A DNA stretch of 64,000 nt from Planctomycetota bacterium (GTDB lineage Bacteria; Planctomycetota; UBA1135; UBA2386), in NCBI GenBank assembly GCA_016713175.1, contig JADJPQ010000030.1, positions 124,001 to 188,000 of the forward strand. Direction: 5' to 3'. Under the pieces are notes generated by a model, which was not told the origin of the DNA, made no database searches, and worked only from the letters and a program-made list of their open reading frames with translations. The translations under genes and the position numbers were made by a program. Positions within the stretch are counted from its first letter, which is position 1. Every line of letters starts with the position of its first letter. Positions 1 to 8,810 of this stretch are shown piece after piece.

Positions 1-215
1 TCGAGGACGCCGCCCGCGACGTGTTGCGGGCCGGCGACCTGGGAAACCTGTCGATGCTGATGCGGATGGAGGATGGTCGCTGCGGTCACTGCATGGACCG
101 CAGTCTGCTGGAGCTGTTGACCAAGGGCCGGGTGCGCTTCGAGGACGTGTTCGCGCGCGCCGAAGAGAAGGCCTGGGTGCTGGAGCGGTCGCGAACCATG
201 CGCCGGATGGCGTGA
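1..215 (+). CDS. PilT/GspE-type ATPase, C-terminal end (partial)
   Basis: This is the last 71 codons of a gene that begins before the window; the frame is open from base 3 to the TGA at 213-215. The visible tail has the arrangement CMDRSLLELLTKGRVRFEDV followed by an Ala-rich helix. That resembles the end of PilT-like retraction ATPases, in which a helix marks the start of a final segment carrying the phrase 'L..L...G.I..E.A...A'. The catalytic motifs are outside the window, so the assignment rests on this tail and on the next gene, which is clearly a PilT relative. The downstream frame opens at a GTG overlapping this stop (GTGA), but the better start is an ATG 17 bases after the stop. Two adjacent retraction-type ATPases would parallel the PilT/PilU arrangement. 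Family assignment is moderately sure; the exact member is not. Confidence 0.6.
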   Translation, partial: EDAARDVLRAGDLGNLSMLMRMEDGRCGHCMDRSLLELLTKGRVRFEDVFARAEEKAWVLERSRTMRRMA

Positions 216-232
216 CCCGGACGGAGACCACG

Positions 233-1327
233 ATGCAAACCAAGCAACTGGAGGAACTGCTGGCCGCGATGTTGCGCGCCGGTGCCACTTCGCTGCACCT
301 GATCCCCGGCCGGCCGCCGTGCCTGCGCGTGCAGCGGCGGCTGGTGCGTTCGGACGACGTGCCGATCGTCGTCGGCGACGTCGAAGAACTGACCAAGGAC
401 CTGCTGTTCGAAGACCACCGCCAACGGCTGCGCCGCAACGGCCAGGTCGAAGTGCTGTACGTGTCGCGCAGCGGTCATCGTTTCCGCACCACGGTGATGC
501 TGCAGGACGGCGGCCAGACGATGCTGATGCGACCGGTGCCGGAGACGCCACCGGAAGTCGCGCAGCTCGAACTGCCACCGCAGTTGACGTCGTTCACGCA
601 GTTCCGCAGCGGTCTGGTGCTGATCACCGGATTCTTCGGTTCGGGCAAGAGCACGACGATTGCCGCCTTGCTGGACCGTCTGGCCGGCGAGTCGCCGCGG
701 CATCTGGTCAGCATCGAGGATCCGATCGAGTTCCTGTTCCCGACCAAGCAGGCGTTGATCCATCAACGCGAAGTCGGGGTGCACGTCGCGTCGTTCGCGG
801 ACGGCGTTCGTGAAGCGATGCGGCTGGGCGCCGACGTGATCGCGGTATCCGATCTGCGCGATGCCGAGACGCTCGACGGCCTGCTGGCGGCCGTCGAGGG
901 CGGGGCGCTGGTGTTCGCGGCGCTCGACGCCAGTTCGGTGGTCGGCGCGATGAACGAACTGGCGGGGCTGGTCCTGCCCGAGGAGCGGCCCCGGCTGCGC
1001 ACCCGGCTGGCCACGGCCTTGCGCGCGGTGTCGGCGCAGACGCTGCTGCCGCGTTCGCACCATCAGGGGCGGGTGCCGCTGATCGAGGTGCTGATCAACA
1101 ACAGTGCGGTGCGGGCAGCGATCCGGCAGGGGGCGTTCTCCGACCTTGCCGGCATCATGCAGCGCTATCGCGGACTGGGGATGCAGACCACCGACGTGGC
1201 CCTGCGCGGGCTGCTGGCACGGCATCTGATCACCCAGGAGGACGCGCTGCAGTACGTGGTCGATCGCGATCAGGTGCTGCTGCGCGCGGGAACGGCCGGG
1301 GCCCCCGGCCAGAACCGCGCAACTTGA
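233..1327 (+). CDS. PilT/PilU-like secretion ATPase with altered catalytic motifs
   Basis: The 364-residue product has the PilT layout: a small N-terminal domain (residues 1-110) and a RecA-like ATPase domain with Walker A GFFGSGKST. Next comes the Asp-box phrase SIEDPIEFLF, then REVG, as in PilT. Several key positions deviate. The Walker B and catalytic-Glu region, normally like VGEMRD, reads VSDLRD, so the usual Glu is Asp. The His box, normally near TLHTSS, reads ALDASS, so the His is lost. ATP binding looks possible, but hydrolysis may be weak. The start at ATG 233 is preferred over GTG 212 because GGAG at 222-225 is well spaced from it. Just upstream is the end of another PilT-like gene, so this may be an accessory PilU-like partner for type IV pilus retraction. 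It could instead serve another type IV-filament system. Confidence 0.8.
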   Translation: MQTKQLEELLAAMLRAGATSLHLIPGRPPCLRVQRRLVRSDDVPIVVGDVEELTKDLLFEDHRQRLRRNGQVEVLYVSRSGHRFRTTVMLQDGGQTMLMRPVPETPPEVAQLELPPQLTSFTQFRSGLVLITGFFGSGKSTTIAALLDRLAGESPRHLVSIEDPIEFLFPTKQALIHQREVGVHVASFADGVREAMRLGADVIAVSDLRDAETLDGLLAAVEGGALVFAALDASSVVGAMNELAGLVLPEERPRLRTRLATALRAVSAQTLLPRSHHQGRVPLIEVLINNSAVRAAIRQGAFSDLAGIMQRYRGLGMQTTDVALRGLLARHLITQEDALQYVVDRDQVLLRAGTAGAPGQNRAT

Positions 1328-1333
1328 CGGATT

Positions 1334-1354
1334 CCGCCGCAAAAAAAGCGGCGG
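1334..1354 (+). repeat. Perfect inverted repeat with an A7 loop upstream of flagellin
   Basis: CCGCCGC (1334-1340) and GCGGCGG (1348-1354) form a perfect seven-pair stem around a loop of seven A residues. It lies seven bases after the PilT-like stop codon and about 100 bases before the flagellin start. On the + strand no U-run follows, so it is not a textbook intrinsic terminator. It could be a weak terminator for the pilT-like genes or an RNA or protein recognition element in the flagellin leader. No sigma-28 or sigma-54 promoter consensus was recognised between it and the flagellin gene. Confidence 0.45.
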
Positions 1355-1457
1355 GAGCTCAAGCCCGATGGCATGGGCTCCGAGCATTCGGATGGGGACG
1401 TGAGGATCGAACGCGTTCCCGCAGTCGGCGAAACAGTAGGCAAAGGATCGAGCAGTC

Positions 1458-2288
1458 ATGGGTTTGCGTGTCAACACCAACATCGCGTCCATCAACGCGC
1501 AGCGGAACACCTCGCTGGTGACCTCGCGCCTGGCGCGGAACTTCCAGAAGCTGTCCACCGGCCTGCGCATCGCTTCGGCTGCCGACGACGCGGCCGGCCT
1601 GGCGATCTCGGAACGTCTGCGCTCGCAGGTCCGTTCGCTCGGCCAGGCCTCGCGCAATGCCAATGACGGCATCTCGCTGGTCCAGGTCGGTGAAGGCGCG
1701 CTGAACGAGGTCAGCAACATCCTCGTCCGGTTGCGCGAACTGGCGATCCAGGCCGCCAACGGCTCGTCATCGTCGGCCGACAAGAACACGATCAAGGAGG
1801 AGTTCGACAGCCTGGTCAACGAGATCAACCGCATCGCCCAATCGACCGAGTTCAACGGCGTGCGCTTGCTCGACGGCTCGGCGTCGACGGTCAACTTCCA
1901 GGTCGGCATCAACACCACCGCCAATGTCGACGTGCTGAACGTCACGCTGACCCCGGCGCTGTCGACCACGCTCGGCCTGCAGTCGGTCGATGTCGGCAGC
2001 GGCGGCAACACGTCGTTTGCGATCCAGCAGATCGACTCGGCGGTCAACCAGGTGTCGCAGCTGCGTGGCAAGTTCGGCTCGTTGCAGAACCGGTTGCAGT
2101 CGACGATCGCCAACCTGGGTGTCGCCCAGGAGTCGCTGTCGGCCGCCGAGAGCCGCATCCGCGACGTCGATGTCGCCTTCGAGACCGCCGAATTGACGCG
2201 CAACAACATCCTGCAGCAGGCGTCGATCTCGATCTTGGCGCAGGCCAACGCCCAGCCGCAGGCCGCCCTGTCGCTGCTGCAAGGCTGA
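1458..2288 (+). CDS. fliC: Flagellin
   Basis: The 276-residue flagellin is the building block of the flagellar filament, exported by the flagellar type III system without a cleaved signal. The N-terminus has the conserved D0/D1 helix, with NTNIASINAQRN at residues 6-17, the phrase LSTGLRIASAADDAAGLAIS, and RELAIQAANG. The C-terminus has ESLSAAESRIRDVDVAFETA and ends in SLLQG, the classic D1/D0 return helix. The central variable D2/D3 region is almost absent, so the subunit is near minimum length. AAGGA at 1443-1447 is an acceptable ribosome site for the ATG. The gene is convergent with lptB, whose stop is 25 bases away. No other flagellar gene is in the window, so this is a solitary flagellin locus beside pilus-type ATPases. 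Confidence 0.97.
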   Translation: MGLRVNTNIASINAQRNTSLVTSRLARNFQKLSTGLRIASAADDAAGLAISERLRSQVRSLGQASRNANDGISLVQVGEGALNEVSNILVRLRELAIQAANGSSSSADKNTIKEEFDSLVNEINRIAQSTEFNGVRLLDGSASTVNFQVGINTTANVDVLNVTLTPALSTTLGLQSVDVGSGGNTSFAIQQIDSAVNQVSQLRGKFGSLQNRLQSTIANLGVAQESLSAAESRIRDVDVAFETAELTRNNILQQASISILAQANAQPQAALSLLQG

Positions 2289-2313
2289 TCCGGGCGCCGA
2301 CGTCGCGGCCGCC

Positions 2314-3093
2314 TCAGGGATCGAGGTCGAGGCCGCGCTCCTCTTCCTCGGAGATGCCTTCGCCGAAGGAGCTGCCGAGGTAGACCCTGCGCACCTGCTC
2401 GTTGCGCACGATCGACTGCGCGTCGCCGTCGGCGATCACCTTGCCCTGGTGGATGATGTAGGCGCGGTCGGTGATCCGCAGCGTTTCGATCACGCTGTGG
2501 TCGGTGATCAGGATGGCGATGCCGCGGGTGGCCAGCGCGGCGAGGATCCGCTGGATCTCCTCGATGGTGATCGGGTCGACACCGGCGAACGGCTCGTCGA
2601 GCAGCAGCAGGCGCGGTTCGGTCGCCAGCGCGCGCGCGATCTCGAGCCGCCGCTTCTCGCCGCCGGACATCGTCTCGGCGATCGACTCGGCGACATGCAA
2701 GAGCTGCAGGTCGGCCAGCAGTTCGGCGGCGCGTTCGTCGCGGTCCTTGCGCCCCATGCCGCGCGCCTCCAGCACGCAGCGGATGTTGTCGCGCGCGGTC
2801 ATCTTCTTGAACACCGACTCCTGCTGGGCCAGGTAACCGACGCCGAGCCGCGCGCGCCGGTACATCGGCAGCCGGGTGATGTCGTCCTCGCCCAGGAACA
2901 CGCGTCCGGCGTCCGGTCGGATCATGCCGACCACCATCCGGAACGAAGTCGTCTTGCCGGCGCCATTGGGGCCGAGCAGGCCGACGATCTCGCCTTCGTG
3001 GATGGCGATGCTGACCTGGTCGACGACGCGACGGCCGCGGTAGGCCTTGACCAGCCCTTCGGTGTGCAGGATCTCGGGGCCGGTCGCGACCAT
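2314..3093 (-). CDS. lptB: LPS export ABC transporter ATPase LptB
   Basis: The 259-residue cytoplasmic ATPase would power extraction of lipopolysaccharide from the inner membrane together with LptF/LptG. The full ABC set is present: Walker A GPNGAGKTTS, Q-loop in GYLAQQESVF, signature MSGGEKRR, Walker B with LLLLDEPFAGVDP, and the switch His in LITDHSV. The phrase YLAQQESVFKKMTARDNI is distinctive for LptB among ABC ATPases. The C-terminus carries an acidic extension of about 15 residues. The chosen start ATG overlaps the lepB stop in a TGATG arrangement, which suggests translational coupling. An open frame extends further upstream but only overlaps lepB. It is the third gene of a lepA-lepB-lptB run. 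No lptA, lptC, lptF or lptG is in the window. Confidence 0.93.
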   Translation of the reverse strand: MVATGPEILHTEGLVKAYRGRRVVDQVSIAIHEGEIVGLLGPNGAGKTTSFRMVVGMIRPDAGRVFLGEDDITRLPMYRRARLGVGYLAQQESVFKKMTARDNIRCVLEARGMGRKDRDERAAELLADLQLLHVAESIAETMSGGEKRRLEIARALATEPRLLLLDEPFAGVDPITIEEIQRILAALATRGIAILITDHSVIETLRITDRAYIIHQGKVIADGDAQSIVRNEQVRRVYLGSSFGEGISEEEERGLDLDP

Positions 3094-4736
3094 CAGCGGA
3101 TGAAGCCCAGGCGATGCGGACCGAACGGCCAGATCGGCCAGAAGACCAGCAATGCCCGGCCGACCACGTCTTCCTCGCGGACGAACGGCACCTTGCCGAA
3201 TTCGGGCTTCACTTCGGCGCCGCCATCGATGCGGGTGAAGGCGATGTCGCCCTGGCCGTGCAGGAAGCCCGACGCGACGCCGGCGCGCAAGGCCAGGACC
3301 TCGCCGTTCTGGTCGAGCATCACCACGCGTTGGCGATCGGGCAGTACGACGGGCGTCTCGTCGCGGTCGACCTTCTGGTTCGGCGGCACCGGCCGCTTGT
3401 TGCCGGTGATCCGACGCACTTCCGGGCTGTCCACGGCCGGCGGCTCGACGATCCGACCGTCCGGCGTCATGCCGATCGTCAGCGACGTCCAGTCGCGCGA
3501 GTCGACCGACTGCAAGGTGTTGTCGCCCATCATGAAGTAGTGCCTGGCGGGCACTTCGATGACGTCGGGCGCGCCGCTCTTCGTGTAGTGCAGGTCGCGA
3601 TCCATCCGCAGGTCGGTCACCACGACCTTGCCCCTGCCCTTCAGCGTCAGCATCGGCGTCGCCACGTGCGTTGCCGACGACGTGAACGGCGGCGCCAGCT
3701 CGCAGCCTTCGCGGGTGTGCCAGGCGGCGACATCCAGCGTGGCGACTTCGTCGCCGTCGAGCCACGCGTACAGCATGTCGTCGAGGCGCGCGAACGCCAG
3801 CGTCGTCGCGCTGCCGGCCGGGATCGCACACGGGAATGCCGCCGATTCGGCTTCGACCTTGGCGTCCTTCGAACGGACCAGCAACTTGCCCTGGTCGCCG
3901 CGGACCTCGAGCGCGTAGGTCAGCTTGTCCAGGCCTGGCCGCACCACGTCGATCGCGAAACCGACTTCCGGCGATGCGGCATCGGGCGTCAGCGTCGCGG
4001 TGATCCGCGCATCCGGAACGATTTCACCCGAGCGCAGTGCCTGGCGGTGATCCTTCCAGATCGCCGCCGCGACGCTGGTCGGATAGCCATCCCAGACGCG
4101 GTCGACGAAGCCGCCGTCCTCTTCGTTGGTGTTGTAGGCCAGCCTGGCGATCTGATCGCCATCCAGTTTCGCCGTGAACGTGCCGTCGGCTTCGCTCCAG
4201 GCGCCGCCCGGCGTCGCGAACAGCGAGTCGCCGATCGCCTTGGTTTCGTTGCGCACCAGCTGCCGCGCCGGGAACACGTTCTTCCACAAGCCGCCCTGGA
4301 TCCGCGCCGGCTTGCGCAGGATCGAGTACTCGCGTTTGCCGTCGCGATCGGTGACCGCATGGACGTTGCCGCCGGCGATGCTCAGCCGTTCGCCATCGGT
4401 GCCGCCGACGCCGAGGATGCGTTTGACGTAGCTCTGGTTCCGCTGCAGTGGGTAGCGGAACACCGTGACGTCGAAGCGCTGCGGTGCGAAGAACGAGTGG
4501 TAGCTCTTGTCGACCAGGATGCGGTCGTAGACGCCGGCTTCGGTGCTGCCCATCAGCGTCGGTTGCATCGACGACGTCGGGATCTGGTACGCCTCGATGC
4601 AGAACCACTTCAGCAGCACCGCCGCCAGGATCGCGACGCCGAACGATTCGAGGTTGTCGCGGATCGGGCCCATGCGGGCCACCTTGGCCTTCTTCCCGGG
4701 CTTGACGGCGCCAGCGGGCGCGAGCGGATCGTTCAT
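3093..4736 (-). CDS. lepB: Signal peptidase I with a large insert
   Basis: This membrane-bound leader peptidase removes signal peptides from secreted proteins. At 547 residues it is far longer than the usual 200-330. One membrane segment lies at about residues 30-50. The catalytic Ser56 sits in PTSSMQPTL and the general-base Lys105 in YVKRILGVGG. The last conserved box, GDNTLQSVDSRDW, occurs only near residue 400. Between these boxes is an insert of roughly 240 residues that looks like a beta-rich domain (for example LAFARLDDMLYAWLDGDEV), perhaps of the concanavalin/laminin-G type; that fold is my guess. The start is three bases after the lepA stop, repeating the lepA-lepB pairing known from E. 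coli. The many secreted proteins in the window are its likely substrates. Confidence 0.93.
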   Translation of the reverse strand: MNDPLAPAGAVKPGKKAKVARMGPIRDNLESFGVAILAAVLLKWFCIEAYQIPTSSMQPTLMGSTEAGVYDRILVDKSYHSFFAPQRFDVTVFRYPLQRNQSYVKRILGVGGTDGERLSIAGGNVHAVTDRDGKREYSILRKPARIQGGLWKNVFPARQLVRNETKAIGDSLFATPGGAWSEADGTFTAKLDGDQIARLAYNTNEEDGGFVDRVWDGYPTSVAAAIWKDHRQALRSGEIVPDARITATLTPDAASPEVGFAIDVVRPGLDKLTYALEVRGDQGKLLVRSKDAKVEAESAAFPCAIPAGSATTLAFARLDDMLYAWLDGDEVATLDVAAWHTREGCELAPPFTSSATHVATPMLTLKGRGKVVVTDLRMDRDLHYTKSGAPDVIEVPARHYFMMGDNTLQSVDSRDWTSLTIGMTPDGRIVEPPAVDSPEVRRITGNKRPVPPNQKVDRDETPVVLPDRQRVVMLDQNGEVLALRAGVASGFLHGQGDIAFTRIDGGAEVKPEFGKVPFVREEDVVGRALLVFWPIWPFGPHRLGFIR

Positions 4737-4739
4737 CGT

Positions 4740-6551
<1,812 letters not shown>

Positions 6552-6741
6552 GGTCCGTTCGGGTCAGTGTCGTCGGCGGCGGTCGGTTCTGCCATCGGGA
6601 AGGTGGCTGCCGGCGGCGTCGCAGGGGGAAACATGCTAGCGAGCGGGGGCGCATGGCGGCAGGGGGTCGCTGGGTCGTTCAGGCCAAAGCGGCGAGCTTG
6701 GCACGGTCGGATGCTGACCGGACGCTATCGTCGGTGATCCA

Positions 6742-8349
6742 GTGAACGTGAATCGACTCCGGTTTCCTGCCCTTCGCCTCCTGCTGGCGATGGCGATGGC
6801 GTTGGTGTCCCGGGCGCAGGTTCCGACCGAGCCGTTCGCCTGGCCGAAGGTGGATGCCGGCCTCGAAACGGCGGCGACACCGCAACCGGTGTTCGTCCGG
6901 ATGCGCGATCAGCTGTTCGCGATCGGCGGTGAGTACGAGCGCTTTGCCGCCGACGAAGCGACCACGCCGCGTTCGCGGCTGCGGGCCATGGTCCTGCCGC
7001 AACTCCACCGTCGCTCGGACGACAGCTGGACGCGCGTGCAACCGCTGGTCGACGACCTGACCGCGGCGGGCCACCTGCACTCGGTGCAGCGGTTCTGGAT
7101 CATCAATGGCTTTGCAGCCGACGCCGATGGCGTCGCGGTACGGCGTCTGTTGGCCCACGAGGCGGTGGCGTTCGTGCATCGGCAGACGCAACCGGGAGGC
7201 ACGCAGCAACAGCTCGATCGGCGGGCGCCGCGCTGGCTCGAACAGCGCGTGGCCGACGAGGCGGCGGCGCTGGCGCTGCTCGAACGGCGCGGCGACGAGA
7301 CCGCGTTCGCTGCCGAGGGGCTGACCGTGCCGTGGAATCTGCAGGCCGTGAGCGCGCCCGCCGCGTGGGGCCTCGGCGCGCATGGTCAGGGTGTGGTCAT
7401 CGCGCTGCTCGACAGCGGCGTGTTGCCGATGGCGGCGCTGGTGCACGCGCTGTGGCGCAATCCCGGCGAACGGCCCAACGGCGTCGACGACGACGACAAT
7501 GGCTTCGTCGATGATCTGTTCGGTTGGGACTTCGGTGGCGACACGCGCTTCGTCGTCGGCGACGGCGCCCGTTCGCATGGCACGATGTGCGGCGGCATCC
7601 TCGCGGGGCGGCCGTGGGGCGAGCCGCAGACGGTGACCGGCGTGGCGCCGCGGGCGCAGTTGATGGTGCTGCGCGGCATGGGGTCGCTGCGTGCATACGA
7701 GTACGCGGCGCAGATGGGCGCCGATGTGCTGTCGATGAGCTACATGTGGACCAACGTCGAACTCGGCAGCTATCGCGCGGTGTTCCGGACCGCGCACGAA
7801 CATCTGGCTGCCTGTGGCGTGGTCGCGGTCGGCGGGGCCGGCAATTTCGCGCGCACGGCGCCGGCGGGTCGGCAGATCACGTTGCCGAAGGACATCCCGT
7901 GCGTGATTGCGGCGTCTGGGATCGGCAGGAACGGCGAGATCCCGGCGTTCTCGAGTCGCGGGCCGTGTACGTGGGATGACGTGCCGTTCTTCCATGACTA
8001 CCCGGCGGCGGCGCCGTTGCTGAAGCCGGATGTGGCCGGATGTTCGGCGGGCTTTCCGGTGTGGCATCGCGCGGTGGTCGAGCAACCGGCCGAGGTCGTC
8101 TGGCAGGATGACGCCGGGTTCGGGTTGATCGTCGGGCCGCAGGGGAACTCGTTTGCCGGGCCGCATGCGGGCGGGGTCGTGGCGCTGATGTTGTCGGTGC
8201 AGCCGGAGCTGACGCCGTGGCGGGTGCAGCGGCTGCTGGCGGCGAGTTGCGTGGATCGTGGGGCGCCCGGGCCTGACCCGGTGTGGGGTGCCGGGCTGTT
8301 GCAGGCGGACCTGGCGGTGGCGGCGGCGAAGGCGGCGGTGGTCGAGTGA
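6742..8349 (+). CDS. Secreted subtilisin-like serine protease (S8)
   Basis: The 535-residue product starts with GTG and a signal peptide (residues 1-25, ending near SRA-Q). Residues 110-145 look like an I9-type inhibitory propeptide. The catalytic triad is complete: Asp224 in VIALLDSG, His279 in RSHGTMCGG, and Ser470 in GNSFAGPHAGG. The oxyanion Asn368 lies in GGAGNFA. It should act outside the cytoplasm as an endopeptidase. It is divergent from lepA. The frame directly after its TGA is open and holds a VapC remnant in the same phase, but the two are unrelated families and I read this as chance juxtaposition. Substrate unknown. Confidence 0.92.
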   Translation: MNVNRLRFPALRLLLAMAMALVSRAQVPTEPFAWPKVDAGLETAATPQPVFVRMRDQLFAIGGEYERFAADEATTPRSRLRAMVLPQLHRRSDDSWTRVQPLVDDLTAAGHLHSVQRFWIINGFAADADGVAVRRLLAHEAVAFVHRQTQPGGTQQQLDRRAPRWLEQRVADEAAALALLERRGDETAFAAEGLTVPWNLQAVSAPAAWGLGAHGQGVVIALLDSGVLPMAALVHALWRNPGERPNGVDDDDNGFVDDLFGWDFGGDTRFVVGDGARSHGTMCGGILAGRPWGEPQTVTGVAPRAQLMVLRGMGSLRAYEYAAQMGADVLSMSYMWTNVELGSYRAVFRTAHEHLAACGVVAVGGAGNFARTAPAGRQITLPKDIPCVIAASGIGRNGEIPAFSSRGPCTWDDVPFFHDYPAAAPLLKPDVAGCSAGFPVWHRAVVEQPAEVVWQDDAGFGLIVGPQGNSFAGPHAGGVVALMLSVQPELTPWRVQRLLAASCVDRGAPGPDPVWGAGLLQADLAVAAAKAAVVE

Positions 8350-8613
8350 ACGGCGGGCGAGGTCGATCCAGCCGGAGTTGCCAAGGCGTTGGCGATGCTG
8401 CAGGCACTGTCGATCGAGGTCGTGCCGCTCGAGCGCGGCCTGGCGCAGCAGCATCTGATCGATCTCGGCGAACGGCATTCGCTGACTGTCTACGACGCGG
8501 CGTATCTGGCGTTGGCCATGCGCGAGGGGTGTCCATTGGCGACGCTCGACCGGGCGTTGCAGGAAGCGGCCAAGGCGGCGGCAGTCGAGCTCTTCCTGCG
8601 ACCGGCGGGGTGA
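8350..8613 (+). pseudogene. Remnant of a VapC-like PIN-domain toxin
   Basis: The frame from 8350 to the TGA at 8611-8613 encodes about 87 residues that match the second half of a VapC-type PIN ribonuclease. LTVYDAAYLALAMREGCPLA is the hallmark of the family, with the metal-binding Asp of YDAAYL and the ATLD that follows. The first half, with the initial catalytic Asp and the conserved Glu, is missing, and the subtilase gene ends exactly where it should be. No VapB antitoxin gene is adjacent. A short protein could start at ATG 8395, but it would lack half the active site. The 197 bases that follow (8614-8810) contain no credible gene. Confidence 0.7.
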
Positions 8614-8810
8614 GCTGTGCTCATTGACACACTTGCGCAGAGGTTTCCAATGATCCCTGAGAATCATGTCTGGATCTTCTCGCGCGACGGTCGGGGTGGG
8701 AAGTCATCGATACCGAGATGATTGATTTCCCTGGTTCTGGGGCGACAGAGGATCTTCCGCGCCAAGTTCACCAGGGTGCTTGGCCTTGGCCGCCAGGTGT
8801 GACGCAAGAA

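Noticed and set aside
6742..8613. Subtilase and PIN fragment read as one protein through the TGA at 8347-8349
   Set aside because: The subtilase domain is complete before the stop, the PIN part is an unrelated family, and nothing in the first protein requires the second. Being in the same frame is a one-in-three chance.
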